A stretch of 64,000 nucleotides of DNA from Hypomesus transpacificus (lineage: Eukaryota; Chordata; Actinopteri; Osmeriformes; Osmeridae). The stretch lies in NCBI RefSeq assembly GCF_021917145.1, contig NC_061064.1:3521137-3585136 (forward strand), given 5' to 3'. Made by a program: the position numbers and the translations under genes. Every line of letters starts with the position of its first letter. The first letter of the stretch is position 1. Below, one piece after another: positions 43,738 to 53,853 of the stretch. Under the pieces are notes generated by a model, which saw only the letters and a list, made by a program, of their open reading frames with translations, did not search any database and was not told the DNA's origin.

Positions 43738-46543
43738 GAATGTAGACATGGGAAAAGGGAGGATACAGTGTCTCACCACAGTCCTGATGAACACACAAGC
43801 CTTGCATTCATCATAATTTTTCACTTCAGATACTATGTTGGGAGAGGCAGGTTAAAAAGGTTTACTGAACATGACGACAGTATCTATAGATTATTTGTAG
43901 GATCAGTTTAAGTCCTAAACCCACACTCCTTCTGTGCTGTTCATATCTTGGTGGATATAAGGTATGGAGGTGGAGATTAAACTGGAGCAGTCATCTGAAC
44001 CAATAGTGCAACAATATAAATGAGGACTGCATTTTCTTTGAAGATGGGATGAGCTGAACATAAGAGGTTCTATTGAGCTGACTGATCTTAGGACCTGAGA
44101 TCATGTTTTCTCTGAAAATATGGATACTAGGATGCACAGGGCATGTTGACAACGATACATAAGACTATACCTGTACTGTACCTGCATGATCCTGCAGTGT
44201 CCTATGTAGGCCTATAGATGGCTTCAAGTGTTTTACAAACTGCAGAATAAAAAGGTTCTAAAAAGGTTCTTAATTTCAATGTCAAGTATTTCCCTTTTAT
44301 GAAACTTGAATTGTGCAAACCTGACTTCCTCTACAGTTCTGTTGTAATTCTACTAAAATTGCCACATGTCTGCAGGAATCTCACAATTTTGCAAATGTAA
44401 TGCTGATTAACACCAGTGGTTCGGATAGTATATTCTTAATTTTATTTAAAAAAAAATCGTAATCGCCCTATGAAGTGGGGAATGGCTAGTGTATATTTCT
44501 GTCATTGTGGTTATACAATTTAATCTGCTCAGCAATCGGAAGTGTTGAGTTGGGTTTACTGAACGCAAAATATATTACCGTGCTCTATCATTTGTAAATA
44601 CAAAAATCACATGCCATATTTTTAATTGGCTGCAGGCACATGCATGTGTTATTTCTAAGATTATGTAGAAAATGTGGAATTGTGGTTGTACCTGTACGAG
44701 TTCAGTATCTGCGAATGTAGGCCAATATGATTAACCAATCAGCAAACAGCTTTCAATGTTGCAATACAACAGGCCAGACGGTTGGAGCAAACATTTTGGG
44801 CAAACTTCAATGGTGACAAGACGTGTTTAGATGTTGGATACAGCGACTAAATTAATATTGAACTTGTTTGACAGTTTTCTATGTCCTATACAATGTTTTT
44901 GTTGTTGTAGCTTAGCTAGTGATCACAGTGTAGCAGTCCAATTTCAACCTTCGCTCGTCGCACTCAAGGCGCTGACGCTTTGGTTCTTCAGACCTCGGTA
45001 CTTTGTGAGTTATGATGATTCTAAATGAATATTCTTATTTTTTGCATGCAGCCTATAGCTAGCTATCAATAACGTATGAAGATAGCTCGCTACCCAAGGT
45101 TAGCTGGCCTGGAACACGTTGAAAATATATCTCGGAGGAAAGGAAAGCTCTCTCCTTTTCTGTTGTAAAGCATTTCTAGCACGCAGACGCAGAAGGGGCC
45201 GTTGTAAGATAGCAACCACCTAGTCTTAATACTGTCGTAATGTTGGAGCTAACATTATACTGTGCACAAAAATACAGAGCTAACCAATGACGGTTAACAA
45301 TGAGATCAGGGCTAGCTAACGTCACATCTGAAAGAGGTCATTCACCCGGCCCTTAGCTCATTGCGTTCACCTGGTCAAGACGGACAAAGAGGACCAACTG
45401 GAGGTGGTCCGATGTTCTACATTCCAAACCTGTTGATTTGTTGCTAGTTGTAGCTTAAAGCTGTTATTCGATCAACCTGAACAGGCAGTCAAATTATTCT
45501 GAAACAAGCAAGGCTACACTTCCTCTTTCTGTTATGTTAGTAATTCTGTTCGTCAACGTGTCTTGATGTGTGGCTATAAGTCAGCGGAATCACTTTTGAA
45601 TATTCCTTCGCATACACCTGAACGCGACGTTCCTGTTATTTCATGGGTTTAATCAAAAGTTGCTTTTAATACAAGATTACTTTTTTGCACACATTTTGAT
45701 TCAAACATTGTTTAACTGTGACAGCTCCTTGGTTCATGCACACCTTGGGAGGGCAAGCACTCTTCGTGGTAACGGTCTGTTACCCCATGTCCCTTACACA
45801 TGGCATCCAGATGCCCCTAGTCTGCCTCTGATGAGAAAGCGAGCCGTTTTTAGCTGCGACAAGCAACTCCATAGCTCACTCAGAAGGTCCACAAAGCTCT
45901 ACAATAGGAGGTCTCTAGACCGTAGACAAATTGCTTTGGGTTTTAGTGTGGTTAGATGCTGTCACTGAAAATGAAACATAGATGTGTAGCAGTTAGTGGT
46001 TTGTACATGTGAGTGAATGTGTGTCGAGAGAGATAGTACTGAGATTGCATAAAGGGTATATAGGGCTGAGGTAGCAGTTAGTGGTTCTCAAAATGACAGT
46101 TTTCCATGAGCACGTGATATGCTGCTTGTGCCTGCAATATAATTACAGCAAGTCTTACAAACAAATGCAATAACATAACTGTTGTTATTTAGTGACCGTT
46201 ATTTACTCAATTATGGATGCTTGCTTTTTTGACAGGTATGATGTTGGTTCAGACTCATGGACGGGCCTGGAATCAGGTCGGCTGCAGCTCTGGTCTCAGC
46301 CACCAGGAGGGGCTCTAGAGTAACAGGGGGATCAGTACTACCTCCCTGCCCAAAACACTCTTCAAAAATCTTCAGCCTGTCCTCACCTGTTCCCTTAACA
46401 CTTAAACAGACACTTTTTTTTTTTCTAACCCCCCTCCACCCAATTGTTTCTCCTGTTTTGACTTGATTCCTCTCAGTCCCCTCACCTCTCACCTTCACCT
46501 AACACCTGGTGGTAGTTTTATTGGAACTCCCTTCAGCATAAAC
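43738..46543. other. crcp 3' UTR and tpst1 upstream region
   Basis: AATAAA at 44246-44251 is the best poly(A) signal for crcp. From about 44800 to 46250 the sequence is richer in CG and probably includes the tpst1 promoter and noncoding exons, but no boundary can be fixed. The 102-residue frame at 45660-45968 has no recognisable domain. A T tract at 46410-46424 precedes the tpst1 coding exon. Confidence 0.5.
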
Positions 46544-48877
46544 ATGAGGAATCCCAGGCTGAATATGTTTTTGGTAGGTGTAATCCTCTGTTCAGTGTCC
46601 CTCCTGTACTTGGGCCTGAGCGGCATCGAATGCCCACCCAAGAACAGTGGCCATCGATACAGCTGGGTAGACCCCCACCTGGGACACACCAACCAGAGCC
46701 AAGCGTTTCCCATCTACTACGGAGAGGACACCCCCCTCATTTTTATTGGTGGATTCCCCCGTAGTGGCACCACACTCATGAGGGCCATGCTGGATGCCCA
46801 CAATGCAGTGCGGTGTGGGGAGGAGACACGCGTCATACCCCGTCTACTAGCCATGCGTGCCACCTGGAGTCGCTCGGCCAGGGAGAGGGTGCGATTGGAT
46901 GAAGCTGGAGTCACCGATCAGGTGTTGGACTCTGCCGTGCGGGCGTTCCTCTTGGAGGTAAGCTGAGCGAGAGCGTCCGGATGGGTTTCCCAAGAGCTTG
47001 GGAGCTCCCTCATCATCCAGTATAAGCTAGTTTAGTCAACGAATGCTTATCTTGCTACTAGACTTTTAGGAAACCCCCACTTGTTAAAGGAATGTTGTAT
47101 CTACAGAAAACAAGGTAGACATTTGTGTAATACCAATGAAATGACCATCTGTCTGACGTGTCTCCTCCAGGTGATAGTTGGTCATGGAGAGCCTGCCCTC
47201 CGTCTGTGCAACAAAGATCCTTTTGCCCTGAAGTCTCTCTCCTATCTCGCCAGCATCTTCCCCAAAGCCAAATTTGTACTGATGCTACGAGACGGACGGG
47301 CAACTGTCCACTCCATGATCTCACGCAAGGTAATGTGTGTGTGTGTGTGTGTAGATCTATGTTGGCCCCGGTAAATTCACTATAAATACATTGTATTTGC
47401 TATTCTTCTAGACCAGGGGTCTCCAACCCTGTTCCTGGAGAGATTCCTGCCTGTTGGTTTTCGCTCTAATACTAATCTAGCACACCTGATTGGAATAATT
47501 AGCTGGTTGATCAGGCAACTAGTGTTGAATCAGGTCAAATAAGTGTGGTTAAAGCAAAAACCAGCAGGCAGGTAACTGGGAACAGAGTTCCTGGACCCCT
47601 GTTCTAGAATGTCTGTCACGGAATATCTCCTATAACACTTCCTGGAAGACTTCAGAGTCCTGCATTTTCTCGCAACTAAATATCTCTCTCTTGTTGGTGT
47701 TCCCTGCCCTCGCTCTGCAGGTCACCATCTCTGGTTTTGACCTCACCAGTTACAGGGACTGCCTGACAAAGTGGAGTCGTGCCGTAGAGGGCATGTATAG
47801 CCAGTGCCAGGGGGCGCCAGAGGGCAGCTGTCTACCCGTGCGCTACGAGCAGCTTGTGCTACACCCAGAGGAAGAGATGAGGAAGCTGCTGCACTTCCTG
47901 GGGTTGCCATGGGACCCAGCAGTGCTCCACCACGAGGAACTGATTGGCAAAGCAGGAGGGGTGTCTTTGTCCAAGTGAGTGTAGTGTTGTGTGGGTGTGG
48001 CACGTCTGTAACTGTGAGAGCATAAGCATGAGTGTGAAGGTAACTGTCTGATTGGAATAATGTGATATGAACTCGGGGGGTCAGATGTCTGAGCGCTTAG
48101 GGAGTTGGGCTATTAATCAGAAGGTTGTTGGTTCAATTCCCGGGCCCTGCCAATGATGTTGTGTCCTTGGGCAAGGCACTTCACCTTACTTGCCTCGGGG
48201 AGAATGTCCCTGTACTTACTGTAAGTCGCTCTGGATAAGAGTGTCTGCTAAATGACTAAATGTAAATGTAAACTACCCCCCTCCAGAGCATGGCATTCTG
48301 GGTTGTGACCGAGCTGAATTTAGAGAGGAATCTAGACACTTCTGTGCCACGTTGTGTTAAACTGGGGCAGACAAGCATAACCTATTTAATATATTTTAAA
48401 ATGCAGTTCATCACCATTTATGCAATTACTGTATATTGTCTGAAATGTGTATTCCTGCTAACTTAAAAACAATGTTATGTAGATTGAAAACCACTCTGAA
48501 AGAGTTTCCTCTGTCTGCAGGGTTGAGCGTTCGACAGACCAAGTGATGAACCCTGTGAACACAGATGCTCTTTCTAAGTGGGTAGGACACATCCCCTCTG
48601 ACGTCATGAAAGAAATGGCCGACATCGCCCCCATGCTAGCTCGACTTGGCTACGACCCCCGGGCTAACCCCCCAGATTACGCACAGCCAGGCCCACTCCT
48701 CCAGTCTTTCAACTATACACAGGTGAGATTTTATCCAGTGCCTAAACTATAAAATCACGTATATGCTTTTTGTTATACCTTGCCTGTTAATGTGTAACAA
48801 GTGATTAACCTTGGTGATAAAGATGATGCTATTTCTATCCTCAGCTTTCGAGAACAGAAACGCCACACCCCAGTTAG
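46544..48877 (+). CDS. tpst1: Protein-tyrosine sulfotransferase (TPST1 type)
   Basis: A Golgi type II membrane enzyme that transfers sulfate from PAPS to tyrosines of secreted and membrane proteins. Exons: 46544-46957, 47171-47329, 47721-47974, 48521-48722, 48845-48877; 1062 nt, 353 aa, phases closing (human TPST1 370). A membrane anchor follows the start ([18 protein letters not shown]). The 5'-PAPS loop is in [19 protein letters not shown] and the catalytic Glu in [10 protein letters not shown]. Also [52 protein letters not shown] and [18 protein letters not shown]. The tail ([10 protein letters not shown]) is shorter than in human. An in-frame ATG at 46463 would add 27 residues; the later one matches family N-termini better. 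Linkage to asl and crcp favours TPST1 over TPST2; a teleost tpst1-like duplicate is possible. Confidence 0.93.
47414..47601. mobile_element. hAT-type MITE in tpst1 intron 2
   Basis: Ends CAGGGGTCTCCAACCCTGTT and its near complement GGAACAGAGTTCCTGGACCC-CTG, with 8-bp flanks TTCTAGAC and TTCTAGAA (7 of 8 match). Inside are TAGCACACCTGATTGGAATA and TTGAATCAGGTC. The length, 188 bp, is that of a small non-autonomous hAT. Confidence 0.85.
48077..48270 (+). mobile_element. V-SINE-type element, copy 5, in tpst1 intron 3
   Basis: Complete: the head GGTCAGATGTCTGAGCGCTT, B box GTTCAATTCC, central GTGTCCTTGGGCAAGGCACT, tail GTAAGTCGCTCTGGATAAGA, end AAATGTAAATGTA. It reads in the same direction as tpst1. 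Confidence 0.87.
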
Positions 48878-49413
48878 GTGGATAAGGCAGAAGTCCCTCC
48901 TTACTTGTACATTGTAAAACACCTTGTGTGGTTCCATGTTCTACATGCACCTTTTAGCAGACTGTCCTGAAGGAAGATCCATCCCCCAAACATGCATTTT
49001 GATATTTGTAGTGAAATGGATTTCAGCTTCCAACTGCATTAATTGATTGTAATACAGAATGTGTTACTTTCGCTGGATTTGCTAAAACAAATACATATTT
49101 AATTTCCCAAAATGTTGGGGATGAGAGGCAGTGAGGAAGTCCCTATAGTTCTCAGTCTCTTTACTGAGTCTACGCTGACAGAGACCTCAGTTAACCAATA
49201 TCAGTATTATCGTGTATTATAGTGTACATGTGAATTTGTACCATTGTTTTTCTGATGGTAAGATGAATATTTCTGTAATTTCTCATCAGCTGATCATCAA
49301 CCTGGGAATACGTTTTAAAAGGTCCATGGAGTAAATAATGATGGAAGCATAACTGTATATTTCTAAAGATGTGAATTTATTTTCTTAATAAATTATTTTG
49401 TTGTGGGTCATTC

Positions 49414-49419
49414 AATAAA
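49414..49419 (+). terminator. Poly(A) signal of tpst1
   Basis: AATAAA followed within 25 bases by a GT-rich stretch (GTGACAACTGTGAATG), the layout of a cleavage and polyadenylation site. Confidence 0.7.
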
Positions 49420-49538
49420 GTGACAACTGTGAATGATTTGTTCTAAAATACATTTGACATATTCCATATATATTTCTCCTTTTGAATGAACAGCACATTC
49501 CCTATGTACTCCTCTTTAATGAATAACAGGGAGTCATG

Positions 49539-49800
49539 TACATTTACGTGTATTAATTTAGCAGATGCTTTTATCCAAAGCGACTTGTAAGAGAGAGCTT
49601 TACAAAAAGTGCATAGGTCAATGATCATGAACGAGATAGCCACAAAAAACACTGCAGGAAGCCAAAACATGAGCATACATTGTGATAAGTAACCAAGTGC
49701 CAATGGGAAGAAACATTAGAGCAAGTAGTTAAACAAGTTACAAATCAAACAACATGAACCTCAAAAGTGCAAGAGTGTACCTGTAGGAAAGCAACAATAA
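49539..49800 (-). mobile_element. Dispersed repeat with GCAGATGCTTTT end, copy 2
   Basis: Aligns in order with 28661-28935: AGCAGATGCTTTTATCCAAA, GCGACTTGTAAGAGAGAGCT, AGTGCATAGGTCAATGATCA, AACATTAGAGCAAGTAGTTA and TACCTGTAGGAAAGCAACAA. Two copies in one window suggest an abundant family. Confidence 0.72.
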
Positions 49801-49894
49801 TATACATGTAAGCTGTATTCCACACATTCATCACTTGACAATATTTTCTGCTGGTCTTTGGTAAACCCTTGTAATTCCTCAATAAGTCGCCTCT

Positions 49895-51097
49895 TCAAAA
49901 ATCTTCTGAATAGAATTGACTACTGGACTTGTTTTTCTTATTTTTCTTGAAGAATTGAAGGGTTTTTTTCTGAGATGACGATAGAGATGTCATAGAGGTG
50001 GACCTGGGGATAGTGGACTGGAGTGTATCTTCGAATGTGGAAGAGGTTGGTTCAAATATTGACAGAAACTCGTGACTTTGTCGACTCATTGTTAAGGAAG
50101 GATTTATAGCCCTGGATAGACTTATCCCAAGACCCTTTAGATCAAGGTATTCCAGGAGATTCTCTAGCTCATTGCCTTCTTGGTGAGGGGACTTTGATTC
50201 AGGATTCTCGGTCCAGGGCTTCTTTGGGCTTGGAAAAGGACACTTGTTAATCAGAGGACCGTTTTGCGGCTCATTCAAAGCAGTGTAGTCGTTCTCCACC
50301 AACACAGCCTTGACCTCATGAAAGCCTGTCTTTATCCACCAGCGTAAGAAGTCCAAGGGTTGATCCATTTTGTGGCCAGCTTCTAGAATGGCCTTCCTTT
50401 CTATTCCCTCTTTGATGACATTGTCTATGATCTCCAATTGTCTCTCAGAGTATATATTCAGCTCCTCAAGTTCTTTAAGGGCTTGTTGCTCTTTTAATTT
50501 CAACTGTTGTTGCAACTCTTCAAATTGCCGGCTGATCTCAATCTTGAGGCTGTCGTTTCGAACCTTTGTTCTCGAAGCAATGTCCTGCTCACCCTCCTGG
50601 AACTTCTTGACTGCACTGACGTCCTCTTGCAAATTGAACAGTGTTGTGATAACTTTAATTTTGATCTCGTCCTGGGCCTCTTTCAGGGGTTTGAACTCGT
50701 GTCCCTTGTGGTCTTTCCCATCCCGGCATATCACGCAGATCAGCTGTCTGTCTGTCTCGCAATACAGCTTCAAAATCTCTCTGTGTTCAGGGCAAACTGC
50801 TCGTTTGGCTGCAATAGGCTTTTTCCTTCTTTCCAATGCAGGTTTCCTTCCCTCTTCTCTTTCTATGCTGTTAACCTCCTGTGCCTTGGGGTTGATGTCG
50901 AAGTTTGTGTCTCTGAACAGACTGGATCTGCATATTGGGCAGTCCTGGAGCTCATTTGGCCTGTTCTCGAGGCAGTCCCTGCAGAAGGTGTGCTGGCAGC
51001 TGAGAGTCTCAGAATCTGTAGAATTCGGAACAGCTGAGTCTCTGTGAAATATGGAACAGCTAAGGTGTTCTTTTAGAATAGAAGCACTCTCAGCCAT
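49895..51097 (-). CDS. Intronless RING-like / B-box / coiled-coil protein (TRIM-like), no B30.2
   Basis: A single open frame of 400 aa. The RING-like region (14-57) keeps C14, C34, H36, C39, C42, C53 and C56 but has Phe17 where the second zinc Cys should be, and a longer first loop. A complete B-box 2 follows: C102, H105, C113, D116, C121, C124, H130, H133. A charged coiled coil runs about 140-240 (EISRQFEELQQQLKLKEQQALKEL). The rest is polar, Ser-rich and ends with a basic patch (KKTLQFFKKNKKNKSSSQ) near the C-terminus. No PRY/SPRY domain. The family includes ubiquitin ligases and innate immunity factors, with many recent copies in fish. Ligase activity is doubtful here if Cys17 is required. 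The intact frame argues for a working gene; a retrocopy is possible. I cannot name an orthologue. Confidence 0.75.
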   Translation of the reverse strand: MAESASILKEHLSCSIFHRDSAVPNSTDSETLSCQHTFCRDCLENRPNELQDCPICRSSLFRDTNFDINPKAQEVNSIEREEGRKPALERRKKPIAAKRAVCPEHREILKLYCETDRQLICVICRDGKDHKGHEFKPLKEAQDEIKIKVITTLFNLQEDVSAVKKFQEGEQDIASRTKVRNDSLKIEISRQFEELQQQLKLKEQQALKELEELNIYSERQLEIIDNVIKEGIERKAILEAGHKMDQPLDFLRWWIKTGFHEVKAVLVENDYTALNEPQNGPLINKCPFPSPKKPWTENPESKSPHQEGNELENLLEYLDLKGLGISLSRAINPSLTMSRQSHEFLSIFEPTSSTFEDTLQSTIPRSTSMTSLSSSQKKTLQFFKKNKKNKSSSQFYSEDF

Positions 51098-51927
51098 ACT
51101 GATCAGATCGAAGAGAGTACAAAGAGAATTGTTCCTGTTGACAGATATATCTGATTTTCTGAGAATGGAGGGAACAATGACATGGTTTTAATAACCACAA
51201 GGGTGTGTATGTTATCAACTCAAACTCAATGTCCAACACATAATTGCACCATAAGAGTTAAGGAAAGGGATATGCCATAAAGAGAGATCATTTGTTTGAG
51301 CTTACCAATCACGTCATAAACTTTTCATATCTAGTAGAATAAATGTGAAGATCTAAACTTTGATCCCTTCTCTCAAGAATAACTCTTGTCATAGCATGCC
51401 CTTATAGAAATTTGAGAAAAAATACTTCATAGTATCATGTGATTATGTACCAAAGAAAAGGATGCTTTGAATCAATGGAGGTGTCCTGTAGTAGAGTTTT
51501 AGTGGTGCTATTTATAGGCCTGGCTAGGGCTTAACTGAGCATTCTGACTTCTGAGTAGAGGGAAATGCTGTGGGTGCTGTTTAAAGTCACTACCCATTAT
51601 TTATGCTCCTGTGCATTCTGGAAACATTGCCCAAGGCACCATGAAAAGCACTGAACATATGCTTTTATAATATGACATGACGAATGTTAATAGGCTAACT
51701 GTTCTCTATAGCCTATTTTACACTATTAAAATACAATAACCACAAAGGCACCTTTTCTTCAATTGTATTTATTGACTTATTTGCCATATTCAATTGATGG
51801 CAGCTATCATGTTCTACTACTTATTGTAGTGTTCAACCGGCATCAAAGAAACGTTCACCAAAATGATTTTCTTTGACCTGCTTAAGGTGGGTGGATAGAC
51901 TCAAGTTGCAGAATTAAAGAAAAACAT
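51098..51927. other. Upstream region of the TRIM-like gene
   Basis: About 830 bp, AT-rich, with no exon, repeat or tRNA seen. A possible acceptor or promoter for a noncoding first exon of the TRIM-like gene could lie here but nothing can be fixed. Confidence 0.4.
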
Positions 51928-51999
51928 TGACCCCGACGTGATTTGAACACGCAACCTTCTGATCTGGAGTCAGACGCGCTACCGTTGCGCCACGAGGTC
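51928..51999 (-). tRNA. tRNA-Trp (CCA anticodon)
   Basis: The reverse complement begins GACCTCGTGGCGCAACGGT and ends ATCACGTCGGGGTCA. The A box is TGGCGCAACGG and the B box GTTCAAATC. The anticodon stem TCTGA/TCAGA encloses loop CTCCAGA, giving anticodon CCA. It has 72 nt, no intron. The acceptor stem pairs GACCTCG with CGGGGTC (wobbles included). It looks functional. Confidence 0.95.
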
Positions 52000-52100
52000 T
52001 ATTAAGCTACTGTTGTTTCAAAGTTATTTTTCTATTTTATATATTGGTAATTTCGGTTTAAGGTAAATCTAATATAAAATGTATGTAGGTTTCCTCTTAA

Positions 52101-53688
52101 AGGGGCAATTGACTGCAAAACCGATTTCACCTTGTCATTGTTGAAAAACGACAGTTCGGAGGGTAAACTGAACATACCGTGAATATCAAAGTCCATTGAC
52201 ACCTCTTTCCTATTCAAATCTCAAAAAGAAAAAAATTGGCTGTAAAACGCTAGCTTTTCAACAAAGCCACCGGTCCTACGTAGGACCGGTGATCGCCCTC
52301 TTATTGGCTCTGGTCTGTATCTTTGTCACGCCCCAGAATTTACATACAGACCAGTCCGAGGTAGCGTGTATCTCCGATACTAGTTTAGCTGCGCGCTGCT
52401 CTGTGTGGGCTACTTATAAGGAATTACAAAGAAGAACGTTTTGAATTATAACAAGGATATTGAAAATGGACTATGGTCTTAAATGCTGTGTTCCAGGCTG
52501 TACAGGGAAGGCTAACACTCAGTCTTCCCAAGGAGCCAAACATTCAACAGGCATGGCTGCTGTTGTCTATGAGAAGATCCCGGCGAAGTTCGACACTCAA
52601 TCATTCATTTGCTCTGAACATTTCACCCAAGACAGTTTTGACAACCTTGGACAATTTCAAGCAGGATATGCTAGGAAGCTGAACTGTGCTAACAGTTATT
52701 AGCAATGCTAACGTTTCCTGTATATAGTATACCAGGTAGAATGCTAAATACGTTTCTACACACATCAAATGACTCTAGCTAGACTAGCTGTAGTCGGTAT
52801 TAGAAGGGAAGCTTCCGAAAAATAGCCAGAAAACGAACTGCAGTCTGGCTTATTGCTTACGCCTGTCCAGATAATCTATTTGAAAGAACTGGAGAAAGGC
52901 AGGTTATAGATACAGGATACGTTAGCATTGCTAGTAACTGTTACTTGTAACACCTAGACTGTAGGCATGTAAACAAGTTTAGCTTGCTAGTTAATGCAAG
53001 AGCATAGGTAGAATGTGTGATCATTTAGCCTAGTTTATTGGCAATGGGGCTAACGTTGATTCATGTTCCTGACTGTGTTTCATTCAAATAAATAACCTGT
53101 GTAATGAAAATCTACAATTCACGATGCATGTTTGTCCAGATCTTTGTCATGTTATTTTACAGCAAGATATCTAGAGCTAGCCTAGCTAGCTAACTAAAGC
53201 CGTGTAGAATCAAGATATGGTTTGGTTGCTAAGCTGTACTGTAGCCTAACGTTCTACCCACCTAACGCTAAGTCAATCCAGTTTGCTTCAACAACAGAAG
53301 TGGAAACAAGTAATGTTATCATTTCAAATGATATATAGTCAATCTGTTGAAAACAGTGTTGTGTAGACACAATAGGTTTATTTGCGCGTTTTTATTTCAA
53401 GTCTCCAACTTCGGTGTTTCAGCAAGTGCTGCTGTTGGCCGTGTTGCGTTTTTGCTCCCAGCTTCACTCGTTGATAACCAACCAATCAGCGCGCAGCTTA
53501 TCTAAATATTAATGAGCATACCATAAAAGGAGAAAAGCTAGTGGTTTTTCCCGGGAACATTTCAGAGGATCTGTCAGAGGGCATAGAACAGCACCCGGGC
53601 CATTTTCAACCCAACCAATGTTACATACCCTATTCGGAGACCTTAAGGAACAGTGTGAAATACCCAAAAAACCCAGTCAATTGCCCCT
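52101..53688 (+). mobile_element. TTAA-flanked DNA transposon with THAP-like finger (Kolobok type), non-autonomous
   Basis: The ends AGGGGCAATTGACTG (52101-52115) and CAGTCAATTGCCCCT (53674-53688) are a perfect 15-bp inverted repeat, and TTAA flanks both sides (52097-52100, 53689-53692). TTAA duplications with a THAP-type protein point to Kolobok; piggyBac also uses TTAA but lacks THAP. The element is 1588 bp. It contains an 80-residue THAP-like frame but no catalytic domain. A 24-bp perfect palindrome lies at 52268-52291. It sits between tRNA-Trp and tRNA-Glu. Confidence 0.85.
52460..52702 (+). pseudogene. THAP-like zinc finger fragment within the transposon
   Basis: An open frame of 80 residues: MDYGLKCCVPGCTGKA near the start and FICSEHFTQDSFDNLG near the end. 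This has the THAP C2CH spacing: CxxxC, about 37 residues, then CxxH (CSEH). It then stops without the long transposase body. Kolobok and P-type transposases carry such an N-terminal DNA-binding finger, so it is likely the remnant of one. It is less likely a host THAP gene exon, since it lies inside the inverted repeats. Confidence 0.65.
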
Positions 53689-53781
53689 TTAAAATTTTGT
53701 TTTTAACATTAAACTGGTGTCTTGACTCGACCAAGTCAGGTGATCATTTATAATTTTGAGTCTACCGTAATCAAATATGTC

Positions 53782-53853
53782 TCCCTGGTGGTCTAGTGGT
53801 TAGGATTCGGCGCTCTCACCGCCGCGGCCCGGGTTCGATTCCCGGTCAGGGAA
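53782..53853 (+). tRNA. tRNA-Glu (CTC anticodon)
   Basis: Begins TCCCTGGTGGTCTAGTGGTT and ends TTCCCGGTCAGGGAA. The 7-bp acceptor stem TCCCTGG pairs with TCAGGGA apart from the last position. The A box TGGTCTAGTGG and the B box GTTCGATTCC are perfect. The anticodon arm CGGCGCTCTCACCGCCG gives anticodon CTC. It has 72 nt and no intron, and is essentially the vertebrate consensus. Confidence 0.96.

Larger units (their letters stand above)
48878..49894. other. tpst1 3' UTR and convergent intergenic region
   Basis: AATAAA at 49414-49419 (within TTCAATAAAGTGACAACTGTG) is a strong end signal for tpst1, giving a 3' UTR near 560 bp; an earlier AATAAA is at 49387. The rest is mostly the dispersed repeat at 49539-49800. 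Confidence 0.6.

Noticed and set aside
45660-45968. A 102-residue frame upstream of tpst1
   Set aside because: No recognisable domain and no codon pattern; may lie in noncoding exon or promoter sequence.
50370-51047. A 225-residue frame opposite the TRIM-like gene
   Set aside because: It is antisense to the RING/B-box gene, whose zinc-binding residues clearly mark the coding strand.
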